Program-made: the position numbers and the translations under genes
From: Martinezella rhizogenes
GTDB lineage: Bacteria > Pseudomonadota > Alphaproteobacteria > Rhizobiales > Rhizobiaceae
Assembly: GCF_007002745.1 (NCBI RefSeq)
Contig: NZ_SGNY01000001.1
Location: 372,001-436,000, forward strand
Reading direction: 5' to 3'
Length of the DNA: 64,000 nucleotides
Part shown: positions 52,857 to 60,834 of the stretch, in pieces
How the letters are laid out: every line of letters begins with the position of its first letter
Position numbering within the stretch: the first letter of the stretch is position 1
The notes under the pieces: generated by a model
Database searches by the model: none
What the model was told of the DNA's origin: nothing
Seen by the model: the letters and a program-made list of their open reading frames with translations, nothing else

Positions 52857-53572
52857 GCAAGACCAAGCCGCTTTCGGCGGACGAGATTTCGCGTCTGGAA
52901 GCGTTGATCGGATATGAATTCAAGGACAAGGCCCGGCTGGACCGGGCCTTGACCCATGCCAGCGCGCGCTCCGCCGCCGCCGGCAATTACGAACGGCTGG
53001 AATTTTTAGGGGATCGTGTCCTCGGCCTCTGCGTGGCGGAGCTGCTGTTTTCGACCTTCCGCAATGCCACCGAGGGTGAATTGTCCGTTCGCCTGAACCA
53101 GCTCGTCAGTGCCGAATCCTGCGCCGCGATCGGTGACGAGATGGGCCTGCACAATTTCATCCGCACCGGATCGGATGTGAAGAAACTGACCGGCAAGGCG
53201 ATGCTGAACGTGCGCGCCGATGTGGTCGAGAGCCTGATCGCCACCATCTATCTGGATGGCGGGCTGGAGGCATCCCGCCGGTTCGTTCTGAAATATTGGC
53301 AAAGCCGGGCAACTAGGGTTGATGCCGGGCGGCGCGACGCCAAGACCGAGTTGCAGGAATGGGCGCATGCCAGATTTGCGACGACGCCCGCTTACCGGGT
53401 TGACGATCGCTCCGGACCGGATCACGATCCAAGCTTCACAGTGACGGTGGAAATTCCCGGCGTGAAGCCGGAAACCGGCGTCGAGCGCTCCAAGCGCGCG
53501 GCCGAACAGGTGGCGGCCACCAGATTGCTGGAGCGCGAAGGCGTCTGGCAGAAAAGCCCCACCAAAAACTGA
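52853..53572 (+). CDS. rnc: Ribonuclease III
   Basis: Cuts double-stranded RNA, processing rRNA precursors and regulatory duplexes. 239 residues: the catalytic domain with the signature ERLEFLGDRVLGL (47-59, Glu50 and Asp54) and a C-terminal double-stranded-RNA-binding domain (~160-235). Start overlaps lepB. era follows after about 80 bp, the standard order. Confidence 0.97.
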   Translation: MSKTKPLSADEISRLEALIGYEFKDKARLDRALTHASARSAAAGNYERLEFLGDRVLGLCVAELLFSTFRNATEGELSVRLNQLVSAESCAAIGDEMGLHNFIRTGSDVKKLTGKAMLNVRADVVESLIATIYLDGGLEASRRFVLKYWQSRATRVDAGRRDAKTELQEWAHARFATTPAYRVDDRSGPDHDPSFTVTVEIPGVKPETGVERSKRAAEQVAATRLLEREGVWQKSPTKN

Positions 53573-53654
53573 GCACCCACCATAGGGTGCCAAAATCGAG
53601 CGCATGGCGGACCCGCGGGCCGCATGTTGAATACCTCTGACCTTGATGGATAAC

Positions 53655-54596
53655 ATGACCGATCACGAAAACCCCGCCATTGAAGGCGAAGACAACAACC
53701 TTCCGACCCGTTCCGGCTTTGTGGCCCTTATCGGCCCGACCAACGCCGGCAAGTCGACGCTGGTGAACAGGCTGGTTGGCGCCAAGGTTTCGATCGTCAG
53801 CCACAAGGTGCAGACGACGCGCGCCGTGATGCGCGGCATCGCCATTCACAAGAATGCGCAGATCGTTTTCATGGACACACCCGGCATCTTCAAGCCGCGC
53901 CGCCGGCTTGACCGCGCCATGGTCACCTCCGCCTGGGGTGGGGCAAAGGATGCCGATCTCATCCTGCTGCTGATCGACAGCGAGCGTGGCCTGAAGGGCG
54001 ATGCCGAGGCCATTCTTGAAGGGCTGAAGGACGTTCCGCAGAAGAAGATCCTCTGCCTCAACAAGATCGACCAGGTGAAGCGCGAAGACCTGCTGAAGCT
54101 TGCCGCCGCCGCCAATGAGACGGTGGCTTTCGATCGCACTTTCATGATTTCGGCCACCAATGGTTCGGGCTGCGAAGACCTGATGGATTATCTGGTGGAG
54201 GCGCTGCCGGAAGGCCCGTGGTATTATCCGGAAGACCAGATTTCCGATTTGCCGATGCGCCAGCTCGCCGCCGAAATCACCCGCGAGAAGCTGTTCCTGC
54301 GCCTGCACCAGGAACTGCCCTACGCCTCGCATGTCGAGACGGAAAAGTGGGAAGAGCGCAAGGACGGCTCCGTACGCATCGAGCAGGTGATCTATGTCGA
54401 GCGCGACAGCCAGAAGAAGATCGCGCTCGGCAAGAACGGCGATGCGATCAAGGCGATCTCCACCGCCTCGCGCAAGGAGCTTTCGGAAATCCTCGAGCAG
54501 CCGGTCCATCTCTTCCTGTTCGTCAAGGTGCGCGAGAACTGGGGCGATGACCCCGAGCGCTTCCGCGAAATGGGACTGGAATTTCCGCGGGGGTAA
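53655..54596 (+). CDS. era: GTPase Era
   Basis: A ribosome-assembly GTPase that binds the 3' end of 16S rRNA. 313 residues: G1 loop GPTNAGKS (27-34), DTPG (G3) and NKID (G4) motifs, and a C-terminal KH domain. Start chosen at the ATG at 53655, with GATGGA before it; Mets at 53646 and a TTG at 53643 are alternatives. Followed by a RIME-like element, which separates it from recO, unusual for the era-recO pairing of many species. Confidence 0.96.
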   Translation: MTDHENPAIEGEDNNLPTRSGFVALIGPTNAGKSTLVNRLVGAKVSIVSHKVQTTRAVMRGIAIHKNAQIVFMDTPGIFKPRRRLDRAMVTSAWGGAKDADLILLLIDSERGLKGDAEAILEGLKDVPQKKILCLNKIDQVKREDLLKLAAAANETVAFDRTFMISATNGSGCEDLMDYLVEALPEGPWYYPEDQISDLPMRQLAAEITREKLFLRLHQELPYASHVETEKWEERKDGSVRIEQVIYVERDSQKKIALGKNGDAIKAISTASRKELSEILEQPVHLFLFVKVRENWGDDPERFREMGLEFPRG

Positions 54597-54940
54597 CGCG
54601 CAGGCGCGATATGCGCAATGCGAAAACACACCCGCTTCCGTCATTCCGGCCTTGAGCCGGAATCCAGCCAGCCCAAGTCCTTGGGCTGAAAAGAGTTGTC
54701 CCGTCGCGCCGACGCGCGTCGACTGGATTCCGGCTCAAGGCCGGAATGACGGGCGGGAAATGTCGCGAACCGACGAGAACGTCGAGGTTGCCCAAGCCCT
54801 TCGCTTTTGTGTGTTCGAGGGGGGGCGCGACGCAATCCTTGAACGAACTGAATATCTTCAGCCACTATCGGGAACCGAATGCGTTCGGGCGGGTTGTTCC
54901 AAAACAATTGGGCGCAACCTTTTTTCGATGACGGATATTC
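54597..54940. other. Intergenic region with a RIME-like repeat
   Basis: About 344 bp: the repeat at 54638-54752, then the promoter region of the Crp/Fnr gene. No gene seen. Confidence 0.55.
54638..54752. repeat. RIME-like inverted-repeat element, copy 5
   Basis: CCGTCATTCCGGCCTTGAGC and its mirror bound the element, with the inner stem CAGCCCAAG/CTTGGGCTG intact. Confidence 0.95.
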
Positions 54941-55693
54941 ATGTCGCCAAAAAAACCGAACGGGATTTCCACAACGCCGTGCCAGCAATGTCCCCTGCGG
55001 GACCTGCCGCATTTCAGGGATTTCGCCCCTTCCGAACTCGATTTCGTCTCCCGTTTCAAGACGGGGGAGCTGGCGGTGGAAAGCGGCTCTGTCATTTTGA
55101 TGGAAGGGTCGCACAGCGCCCACCTTTATACCGTGCTGCATGGCTGGGCCTTTCGCTACAAGACGCTGGAAGATGGCCGGCGGCAAATCCTCAACTATGT
55201 CATGCCGGGCGATCTCGTTGGCCTGCAGGGCACGGTGATGGGGGAAATGCAGCATTCGGTCGAAGCGCTGTCACCGGTAACGCTGTGCGTTTTTGAACGA
55301 TCGCGCCTCAACAACCTCTTCACCGATCACCCGACCCTTGCTTATGACCTGACCTGGATTGCTGCGAGCGAGGAACGCATGCTCGACAGTCATCTGCTCA
55401 GCATCGGCCGACGCACTGCGCTGGAGCGCGCCGCCTATCTCATCGCCTTTCTTTACAGCAAGGCGAAGGCTGTCGATCTCATGCGCGGCGAAACGCCTAT
55501 TCCCGTCACCCAGCAGCATGTGGCCGATACGCTCGGCCTTTCCATCGTCCACACCAACAAGACCTTGAGAAAGCTTGTTGATCGCGGCCTCATCCGCTGG
55601 ACGGACAAGGGCTGTCTGGTGCTCGACAACGCCGGATTGAGCCATGTGGCCGGCTGGGAAAGCGACGAAAAGCGGCAAAGACCCTTCATCTGA
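54941..55693 (+). CDS. Crp/Fnr-family transcriptional regulator
   Basis: A 250-residue regulator: cyclic-nucleotide-binding-type beta-roll (~35-140) and a winged helix (~175-235) with QQHVADTLGLSIVHTNKTLR as the recognition region. Near the N-terminus Cys14 and Cys17 (CQQC) recall the start of an FNR iron-sulfur motif, but the further Cys needed (about residue 25-30 and ~115) are not obvious, so an oxygen-sensing cluster is doubtful. The recognition helix lacks the strict FNR ExxSR pattern. Target genes unknown. The divergence from recO/era shows it is an extra gene inside the block. Confidence 0.87.
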   Translation: MSPKKPNGISTTPCQQCPLRDLPHFRDFAPSELDFVSRFKTGELAVESGSVILMEGSHSAHLYTVLHGWAFRYKTLEDGRRQILNYVMPGDLVGLQGTVMGEMQHSVEALSPVTLCVFERSRLNNLFTDHPTLAYDLTWIAASEERMLDSHLLSIGRRTALERAAYLIAFLYSKAKAVDLMRGETPIPVTQQHVADTLGLSIVHTNKTLRKLVDRGLIRWTDKGCLVLDNAGLSHVAGWESDEKRQRPFI

Positions 55694-55729
55694 TCTTCTT
55701 TTGACATGTCTTTTTTAAATGACGGTGGG

Positions 55730-55744
55730 GTCGCAATTTGCGAC
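55730..55744. promoter_or_regulatory. Palindrome GTCGCAA-T-TTGCGAC
   Basis: Perfect 7-bp arms, 86 bp upstream of the receiver gene and 37 bp after the Crp/Fnr stop. A plausible operator for the receiver gene; regulator unknown. Confidence 0.5.
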
Positions 55745-55829
55745 TGCTAAGCCATGGCGCTGGAACATCACGTTGAAGGGAGCGGCGCGCAGCCAGTTGG
55801 CTGCCCCTCCTGTTGAAAGAAGAAAACAT

Positions 55830-56207
55830 ATGGTGCCACAACGGGTTATCATCGTTGAGGATGAATATCTGGTGGCGCTTGATGTCGAAGCGGTCCTCCA
55901 GTCCATGGGTGTCGAAACCATCGTCATCGCAACGACGCTTGCGCAGGCAAGACAGACCGTCGAGCAGGACGGTGCCGATTGCGTGCTTCTCGATGTCAGC
56001 CTTTCCGACGGCATGAGTTATGATTTTGCGCGCCAGCTGCGCGAGGCCGGCATTCCCTTCGGTTTCGTCAGCGGTTACGGCGATACGACAGGGTTTCCCG
56101 ACGATCTTTCGCAGGCGCCTCTGCTCGGCAAGCCCTTCGGAGAAAATGAAATCATGGATTTCGTTCTCGGCCTTCTCGGCGTTTCGAATGACGCCGTAAA
56201 AGAATAA
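55830..56207 (+). CDS. Stand-alone response-regulator receiver protein
   Basis: A 125-residue CheY-like domain with no output module. Acidic pocket Glu10-Asp11, phosphoacceptor Asp55 in LLDVSL, Ser81 and Lys101 in GKPF are all present, so it is probably phosphorylatable. Such single receivers shuttle phosphate or bind a partner kinase or phosphatase. No kinase is adjacent. The ATG at 55830 has GAAGAAAAC before it; the longer frame to 55719 is rejected because it does not match the fold. Confidence 0.88.
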   Translation: MVPQRVIIVEDEYLVALDVEAVLQSMGVETIVIATTLAQARQTVEQDGADCVLLDVSLSDGMSYDFARQLREAGIPFGFVSGYGDTTGFPDDLSQAPLLGKPFGENEIMDFVLGLLGVSNDAVKE

Positions 56208-56263
56208 CGTTTCGCCGCCGGATCGGTTATGATCCGGCTTGAATCGAAATTCGGACAGGTTTC

Positions 56264-57028
56264 ATGCAGTGGCAGGATGAGGCAATCATTCTCGGCGTAA
56301 AACGCCATGGCGAGACGAGCGTCATCGCCGAGGTGATGACCCGTACGCGCGGCCGCCATCTGGGCATGGTGCGCTCCGGTCGCTCTCGCAGCATGCAGCC
56401 GGTGTTGCAGGCGGGAAACCGGGTGGATGTCATCTGGCGGGCGCGACTTGACGACCATCTTGGCGAATACCGCATCGAGCCGCTGCAATTGCGCGCCGCA
56501 CAGCTGATGGAAACGGCGACCGCCGTTTACGGCGTGCAGGCCATGGGCGCGCTTCTCAGGCTTCTGCCGGAACGTGATCCGCACCCGCATCTCTATCAGG
56601 CGCTCGATATCATCCTCGACAATCTCCACGATCCGGCCGATGCCGGGGAATTGTTCGTGCGTTTCGAACTCGCCGTGCTGAACGATCTCGGTTTCGGGCT
56701 TGATCTCACCGAATGCGCGGCAACCGGGCTGCGCTCCGATCTCATCTACGTGTCGCCGAAAACCGGCAGGGCGGTCTGCCGCACGGCAGGCGCGCCCTAT
56801 GCCGCCCGGATGCTGTCACTGCCCGCTTTCTTGAGCGAAGGCCAGTCAACGGCCGCCGATCCCGAAAGCCTCGCGGCGGCCTTCCGCCTGACGGCCCATT
56901 TTCTTAACCGGCATGTCTATGATCCGCGTGGCCTGAATGAAAACGCCGCCCGCGACGGTTTCGTGCAGGCGGCGCTGAAGGCGCTGCAGCGCAGGGCGTC
57001 ACCGCCCGCGCTTGATAAGGCCGTGTAG
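56264..57028 (+). CDS. recO: DNA repair protein RecO
   Basis: Anneals single strands and loads RecA in the RecFOR pathway. The 254-residue protein has the N-terminal OB-fold (~1-80, [19 protein letters not shown] is typical) and a helical C-terminal part. The zinc-finger Cys residues of some RecO proteins are reduced to a few here. It lies in the conserved block after era, with two regulator genes inserted between, and convergent with the MFS gene by 2 bp. Confidence 0.93.
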   Translation: MQWQDEAIILGVKRHGETSVIAEVMTRTRGRHLGMVRSGRSRSMQPVLQAGNRVDVIWRARLDDHLGEYRIEPLQLRAAQLMETATAVYGVQAMGALLRLLPERDPHPHLYQALDIILDNLHDPADAGELFVRFELAVLNDLGFGLDLTECAATGLRSDLIYVSPKTGRAVCRTAGAPYAARMLSLPAFLSEGQSTAADPESLAAAFRLTAHFLNRHVYDPRGLNENAARDGFVQAALKALQRRASPPALDKAV

Positions 57029-57030
57029 TC

Positions 57031-58245
57031 TCAGGCCATGGCCGGGCGCGGTGCGGGCCGCTCCTGAATGGGCCAGTGCACGATGGCCGCAAAAATCCCC
57101 ATGCCGACGCCAAGCCACCAGACGAGGTCATAGGAGCCCAGCCGGTCGTAAAGGAAGCCGCCGAGCCAGACGCCGAGGAACGAGCCGATCTGGTGCGACA
57201 GGAACACGACGCCGCCGAGCATGCCGAGATGGCGTGTGCCGAACATGATCGCCACCAGCGCATTGGTGGGCGGCACGGTGGAAAGCCAGAGAATGCCCAT
57301 GACGGCTGCGAAGAGGATGACCGAAAGCGGTGATTGCGGCAGGAGCAGGAAGGCCGTCACGACAACCGAGCGGGCGATATAGATATAGGCCAGCATATAG
57401 GGTTTCGAATAACGCTGGGCGATGACGCCGGCGGCGAGCGACCCGATGATATTGAAGAAGCCTATCAGCGCCATGGCAATGACGGCGTAGCGCGGCTCGA
57501 TGCCGATATCGCCGAGATAGGCCGGGAAATGCGCGGTGATGAAGGCCACCTGGAAACCGCAGACGAAAAAGCCTGTCGTCAACAGGAGATAGCTCTTGTG
57601 GCCAAGTGCTTCCCGCAACGCTTCGCCCGCCGTCTGCTGGAACTGCGTCTGTGACTGGCTGCCGGAAGAGGAGTTGCCACGCATCGGGAAGGCGAGCAGC
57701 GGCACCAGCATCATCATCACGGCAAGCCAGACGAGGCTGTCCGACCAGCCATAGGCGGAAATCAGCCCCTGGCTGACCGGTGCGAAGAGGAACATGCCGG
57801 CAGAGCCTGCCGCCGTGCCGATGCCGAAGGCAAGCGAGCGCTGCTGCGGTGTCACATGGCGTGCAAAGGCCGACAGGATGACGCTGAAGGAGCCGGCGGC
57901 AATGCCAAGCCCGACAAGCACGCCGCCGCCGAAATGCAGCCAGAAGGGAGAGGTGCCGAAGGACATGCAGATGAGGCCGGCGGCATAAAGAAAGCCTGAC
58001 AGAACGAGCACGCGGCCCGTGCCGTATTTATCGGCGATTGCGCCGAAGAAGGGCTGGCCAAGGCCCCAGAAGAGGTTCTGCAGGGCCATGGCGAGGCCGA
58101 AGGTGGAACGATCCCAGCCGGTGTCGGCCAGCATCGGCAGCTGAAAAAAGCCCATGGCCGAACGCGGACCGAAGGTCATGACGGCAATCAGCGACCCGGC
58201 GGCGATAATCAGCCAGGGCATGGTCTGGCGTGTGGCTTGCGACAT
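57031..58245 (-). CDS. MFS transporter
   Basis: A 404-residue inner-membrane protein with twelve predicted helices of the YcaD/oxalate-formate type MFS branch. The loop 2-3 motif reads GAIADKYGTGRVLV and the first helix follows MPWLIIAAGSLIAVMTFGPR. Substrate unknown. The start at 58245 is well supported by AGGAGAATTTC before the ATG; an upstream Met at 58284 is rejected. Convergent with recO. The gene is not in an operon with the methyltransferase, which diverges from it. Confidence 0.9.
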   Translation of the reverse strand: MSQATRQTMPWLIIAAGSLIAVMTFGPRSAMGFFQLPMLADTGWDRSTFGLAMALQNLFWGLGQPFFGAIADKYGTGRVLVLSGFLYAAGLICMSFGTSPFWLHFGGGVLVGLGIAAGSFSVILSAFARHVTPQQRSLAFGIGTAAGSAGMFLFAPVSQGLISAYGWSDSLVWLAVMMMLVPLLAFPMRGNSSSGSQSQTQFQQTAGEALREALGHKSYLLLTTGFFVCGFQVAFITAHFPAYLGDIGIEPRYAVIAMALIGFFNIIGSLAAGVIAQRYSKPYMLAYIYIARSVVVTAFLLLPQSPLSVILFAAVMGILWLSTVPPTNALVAIMFGTRHLGMLGGVVFLSHQIGSFLGVWLGGFLYDRLGSYDLVWWLGVGMGIFAAIVHWPIQERPAPRPAMA

Positions 58246-58425
58246 GAAATTCTCCTGCTGCAGCATGCGCCTTGGAGATGGCACAAATCTTCTGCAGATT
58301 CCCTCTGATCGGGATGAATATTAGCTTTTGTCAGCCGTCCCCACTAGCGACTTTTCTTGACCCCCATTATTCATGGGATTGATGGGATGCCCGCACATTA
58401 TTGCCGGAATTCCGGAGAGATGACG

Positions 58426-59160
58426 ATGAAGCAGAATATTTACGACGACCCCGGGTTCTTCGAGCGCTACAGCGCCATGCCGCGCTCCGTTGAAGGGCTG
58501 CGGCAGGCCGGCGAATGGCACGAGCTGCGCGCCATGCTTCCGCCGTTGCAGGGCCGCAACCTTCTCGATCTCGGCTGCGGTTTCGGCTGGCATTGCCGTT
58601 ATGCGGCAGAGCAGGGGGCGGCCCGTGTCGTCGGCGTTGATCTTTCGGAAAACATGCTGCGCCGTGCCGCCGAAATAAATGGCGGCCCCGGTATCGAATA
58701 TCGTCGGGCGGCAATCGAGGACATCGATTTTCCGCCGGAAAGTTTCGATGTGGTGCTGAGTTCTCTTGCCCTGCATTATGTCCGCGATCTCGACCTGGCA
58801 TTCGCGAAAGTTTCCGCCGTGCTGAAATCCGGCGGTGAGTTCATCTTTTCCATCGAACATCCCGTTTTCACGGCGCTGGAAAAACAGGACTGGTTCTATG
58901 ACGAGAAGGGCGAAATCCTCCACTGGCCGCTCGACGATTACCAGAACGAAGGCGTGCGCCATTCCAACTGGATGGCGGATGATGTCGTCAAATATCACCG
59001 CACGGTGTCAGGCATTCTCAACAGCCTGCTTTCTGCCGGTTTTGCCCTGACGCGTCTGGCCGAACCGAGGCCCGATCCCGCCTTGCTCGCGGAGCGACCG
59101 GAGATGAAGCACGAAGATCGCCGTCCGATCTTTCTGATCGTCAGCGCTCGCAAGCCGTGA
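58426..59160 (+). CDS. SAM-dependent class I methyltransferase
   Basis: A 244-residue Rossmann-like methyltransferase. Motif I is DLGCGFGWH (48-56); the acidic residue of the second strand is in VVGVDLSE, and the post-motif SSLALHYV is seen. The C-terminal third has an SIEHPVFTAL region typical of small-molecule methyltransferases of the UbiE/SmtA-like type. The target is unknown. GGAGAG about 8 nt before the chosen ATG decides the start. Confidence 0.9.
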   Translation: MKQNIYDDPGFFERYSAMPRSVEGLRQAGEWHELRAMLPPLQGRNLLDLGCGFGWHCRYAAEQGAARVVGVDLSENMLRRAAEINGGPGIEYRRAAIEDIDFPPESFDVVLSSLALHYVRDLDLAFAKVSAVLKSGGEFIFSIEHPVFTALEKQDWFYDEKGEILHWPLDDYQNEGVRHSNWMADDVVKYHRTVSGILNSLLSAGFALTRLAEPRPDPALLAERPEMKHEDRRPIFLIVSARKP

Positions 59161-59175
59161 TCGATTCCATCCTCT

Positions 59176-59292
59176 CCTCATCCCTGTGCTTGTCACAGGG
59201 ATCCAGTCGACACGCGTCTGCGTGGCGGAAAGAGTCTTTTCAGCCCAAGGACTTGGGCTGACTGGATTCCTGTGACAAGCACAGGAATGAGG
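59176..59292. repeat. RIME-like element with compensatory arm changes, copy 6
   Basis: The inner part (CGCGTCTGCGTGGCGG, CAGCCCAAGGACTTGGGCTG) matches the other RIME-like copies, but the outer arms read CCTGTGCTTGTCACAGG and CCTGTGACAAGCACAGG in place of CCGGCCTTGAGCC and its complement. Both arms changed together so the stem is kept. Confidence 0.88.
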
Positions 59293-59335
59293 GAGGACAT
59301 CCGCGTCCCTTAGGCTCGATCTGGCCTGGACCGGC

Positions 59336-60178
59336 CTACCGCCTCTTGATCGCCCAGCCTTCCGGCCGTTCCTCGACCACCTTGGCCACGTCGCCGACCG
59401 ACAGTCTGCCCTGACTGCGCGGTGTCACGTTCCAGCCGAACAGCGGGCCGGGTACGCGCCGATCACCCGACATGCGGATGCGGCCCATGGCTTTCATGGG
59501 CGAGGGCACATCGCGGGAGCCGGTTATCTGGTCCTGCGTGGTCATGATGCAGCGGGCGCAGGGCTTGACCAGATCAAAACGAATGCCGCCGATCTCGATG
59601 GTCGCCCAGCGGTCTTCCGCCCATGGCTCGTCCGTATCCAGCACGATATTCGGCCGGAACCGCTCCATGCCGACGGCATCCTCGCCATTGGCGCGCATGT
59701 TGTCGTTCAGCGCGGCAAGCGAGGCGGTGGTGGTGACGAGGATCTGGTAGCCATCCGCAAAGGTGACGGGCGTTTCGTTGCCGGTCCATTCGAGGCTTGC
59801 AATTCGTTTCGAGGCATCATCGAAGAATGCCAGCTTCACCTCGCGCCCCAGCCACGCCGAGAGCGTATCGTTGGTCTCGTCATCGGCAATATTGGCGCTG
59901 ACGATCGATTTCCACACCGCCACATCCATGCGCTCGCCGGACGGTCTTGCGACGATCTCGTCGTCCTTTTCCCGCGCAAGCGCCATGCCGCCATCCTCAT
60001 GCCGCGCCAGAACCGTGGCGAGAGCAGGCAATTCGCGCTGGGTGATGAAATGGCCGGAAGGGTCGATCAACATGGCACGACGGTCGCCGGGCAGGCCCTC
60101 GGCCGAAACAGCGCTCTCGGAGAGGGGAATGCCGCGCGCGCTTTTCAGCGGATAGATGTTGAGTTCGGTCACACGCAT
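59336..60178 (-). CDS. MOSC-domain protein (YcbX-like)
   Basis: A 280-residue protein with an N-terminal beta barrel (~1-110, MRVTELNIYPLKSARG) and a MOSC domain holding the conserved Cys in KPCARC (~205-210). Relatives (YcbX, mARC) use a molybdenum cofactor to reduce N-hydroxylated compounds, an activity plausible here. GAGGATATCCAAG before the ATG supports the start at 60178, 12 bp after the stop of the HD gene. Third gene of an operon with HD and DUF2339 proteins. Confidence 0.9.
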   Translation of the reverse strand: MRVTELNIYPLKSARGIPLSESAVSAEGLPGDRRAMLIDPSGHFITQRELPALATVLARHEDGGMALAREKDDEIVARPSGERMDVAVWKSIVSANIADDETNDTLSAWLGREVKLAFFDDASKRIASLEWTGNETPVTFADGYQILVTTTASLAALNDNMRANGEDAVGMERFRPNIVLDTDEPWAEDRWATIEIGGIRFDLVKPCARCIMTTQDQITGSRDVPSPMKAMGRIRMSGDRRVPGPLFGWNVTPRSQGRLSVGDVAKVVEERPEGWAIKRR

Positions 60179-60189
60179 CTTGGATATCC

Positions 60190-60834
60190 TCAAATCTCGT
60201 CGAGAAACAGGTCGAGTACTTGTTGCAGTCGCTCATGGCGGGCCTTGGCCATTTGCCGCCCCGTCCCGGTACGAAAGCCGTCCGCCAGTTTGAAAAGCTT
60301 GGTTTCGAAATGATCGATGGCAAAGGCGCGGTCGTCAAGCGGCCGGTCCTTCGCCAGCGGATCGGCCGGATCGTAAAGCGCCGAGCCCATGCGTCCGGCA
60401 ATGTAAAAGCAGCGGGCTGCCCCCACCATGCCGATGGCATCCAGCCGGTCGGCATCCTGAAGGATTTTTGCCTCCAGCGTCTGTGGCTCGATATTGGCGG
60501 AAAAGCTGTGGGTGGTGATGGCGTGTGCGGCGGCGTCGATATCTTTCTGCTGCCAGCCGAGCCCGGCCAGAATGCCGGCTGCCTTTTCCGCCGCCAGCCG
60601 TGAGGCCTGCGCGCGGAGCGGCGAGTTCTTTTCCACCGCCACGCAATCATGCAAAAGCACGCTCGCCGCCAGCACGGTGCCATCGCCGCCTTCGCCCGCA
60701 TGGATGCGCATGGCGTTGCGGAAGACGCGGTGAATATGGGCAAGATCATGCGAGCCGTCGCCGGCATCGGCGGCGTGCGGTATCAGGTCCTGCGCAAGCG
60801 CTGCATAGGGCGCGAAAGCCTCGGCCGCGATCAT
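60190..60834 (-). CDS. HD-domain phosphohydrolase
   Basis: A 214-residue metal-dependent phosphohydrolase. His29-Asp30 in GSHDLAHIHRV and His62-Asp63 in LLHDCVA form the HD motif, with a further Asp near 120. Relatives hydrolyse nucleotide phosphates or cyclic nucleotides. Its start overlaps the DUF2339 stop (ATGA), so it is translationally coupled, and MOSC follows. Substrate unknown. Confidence 0.88.
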   Translation of the reverse strand: MIAAEAFAPYAALAQDLIPHAADAGDGSHDLAHIHRVFRNAMRIHAGEGGDGTVLAASVLLHDCVAVEKNSPLRAQASRLAAEKAAGILAGLGWQQKDIDAAAHAITTHSFSANIEPQTLEAKILQDADRLDAIGMVGAARCFYIAGRMGSALYDPADPLAKDRPLDDRAFAIDHFETKLFKLADGFRTGTGRQMAKARHERLQQVLDLFLDEI

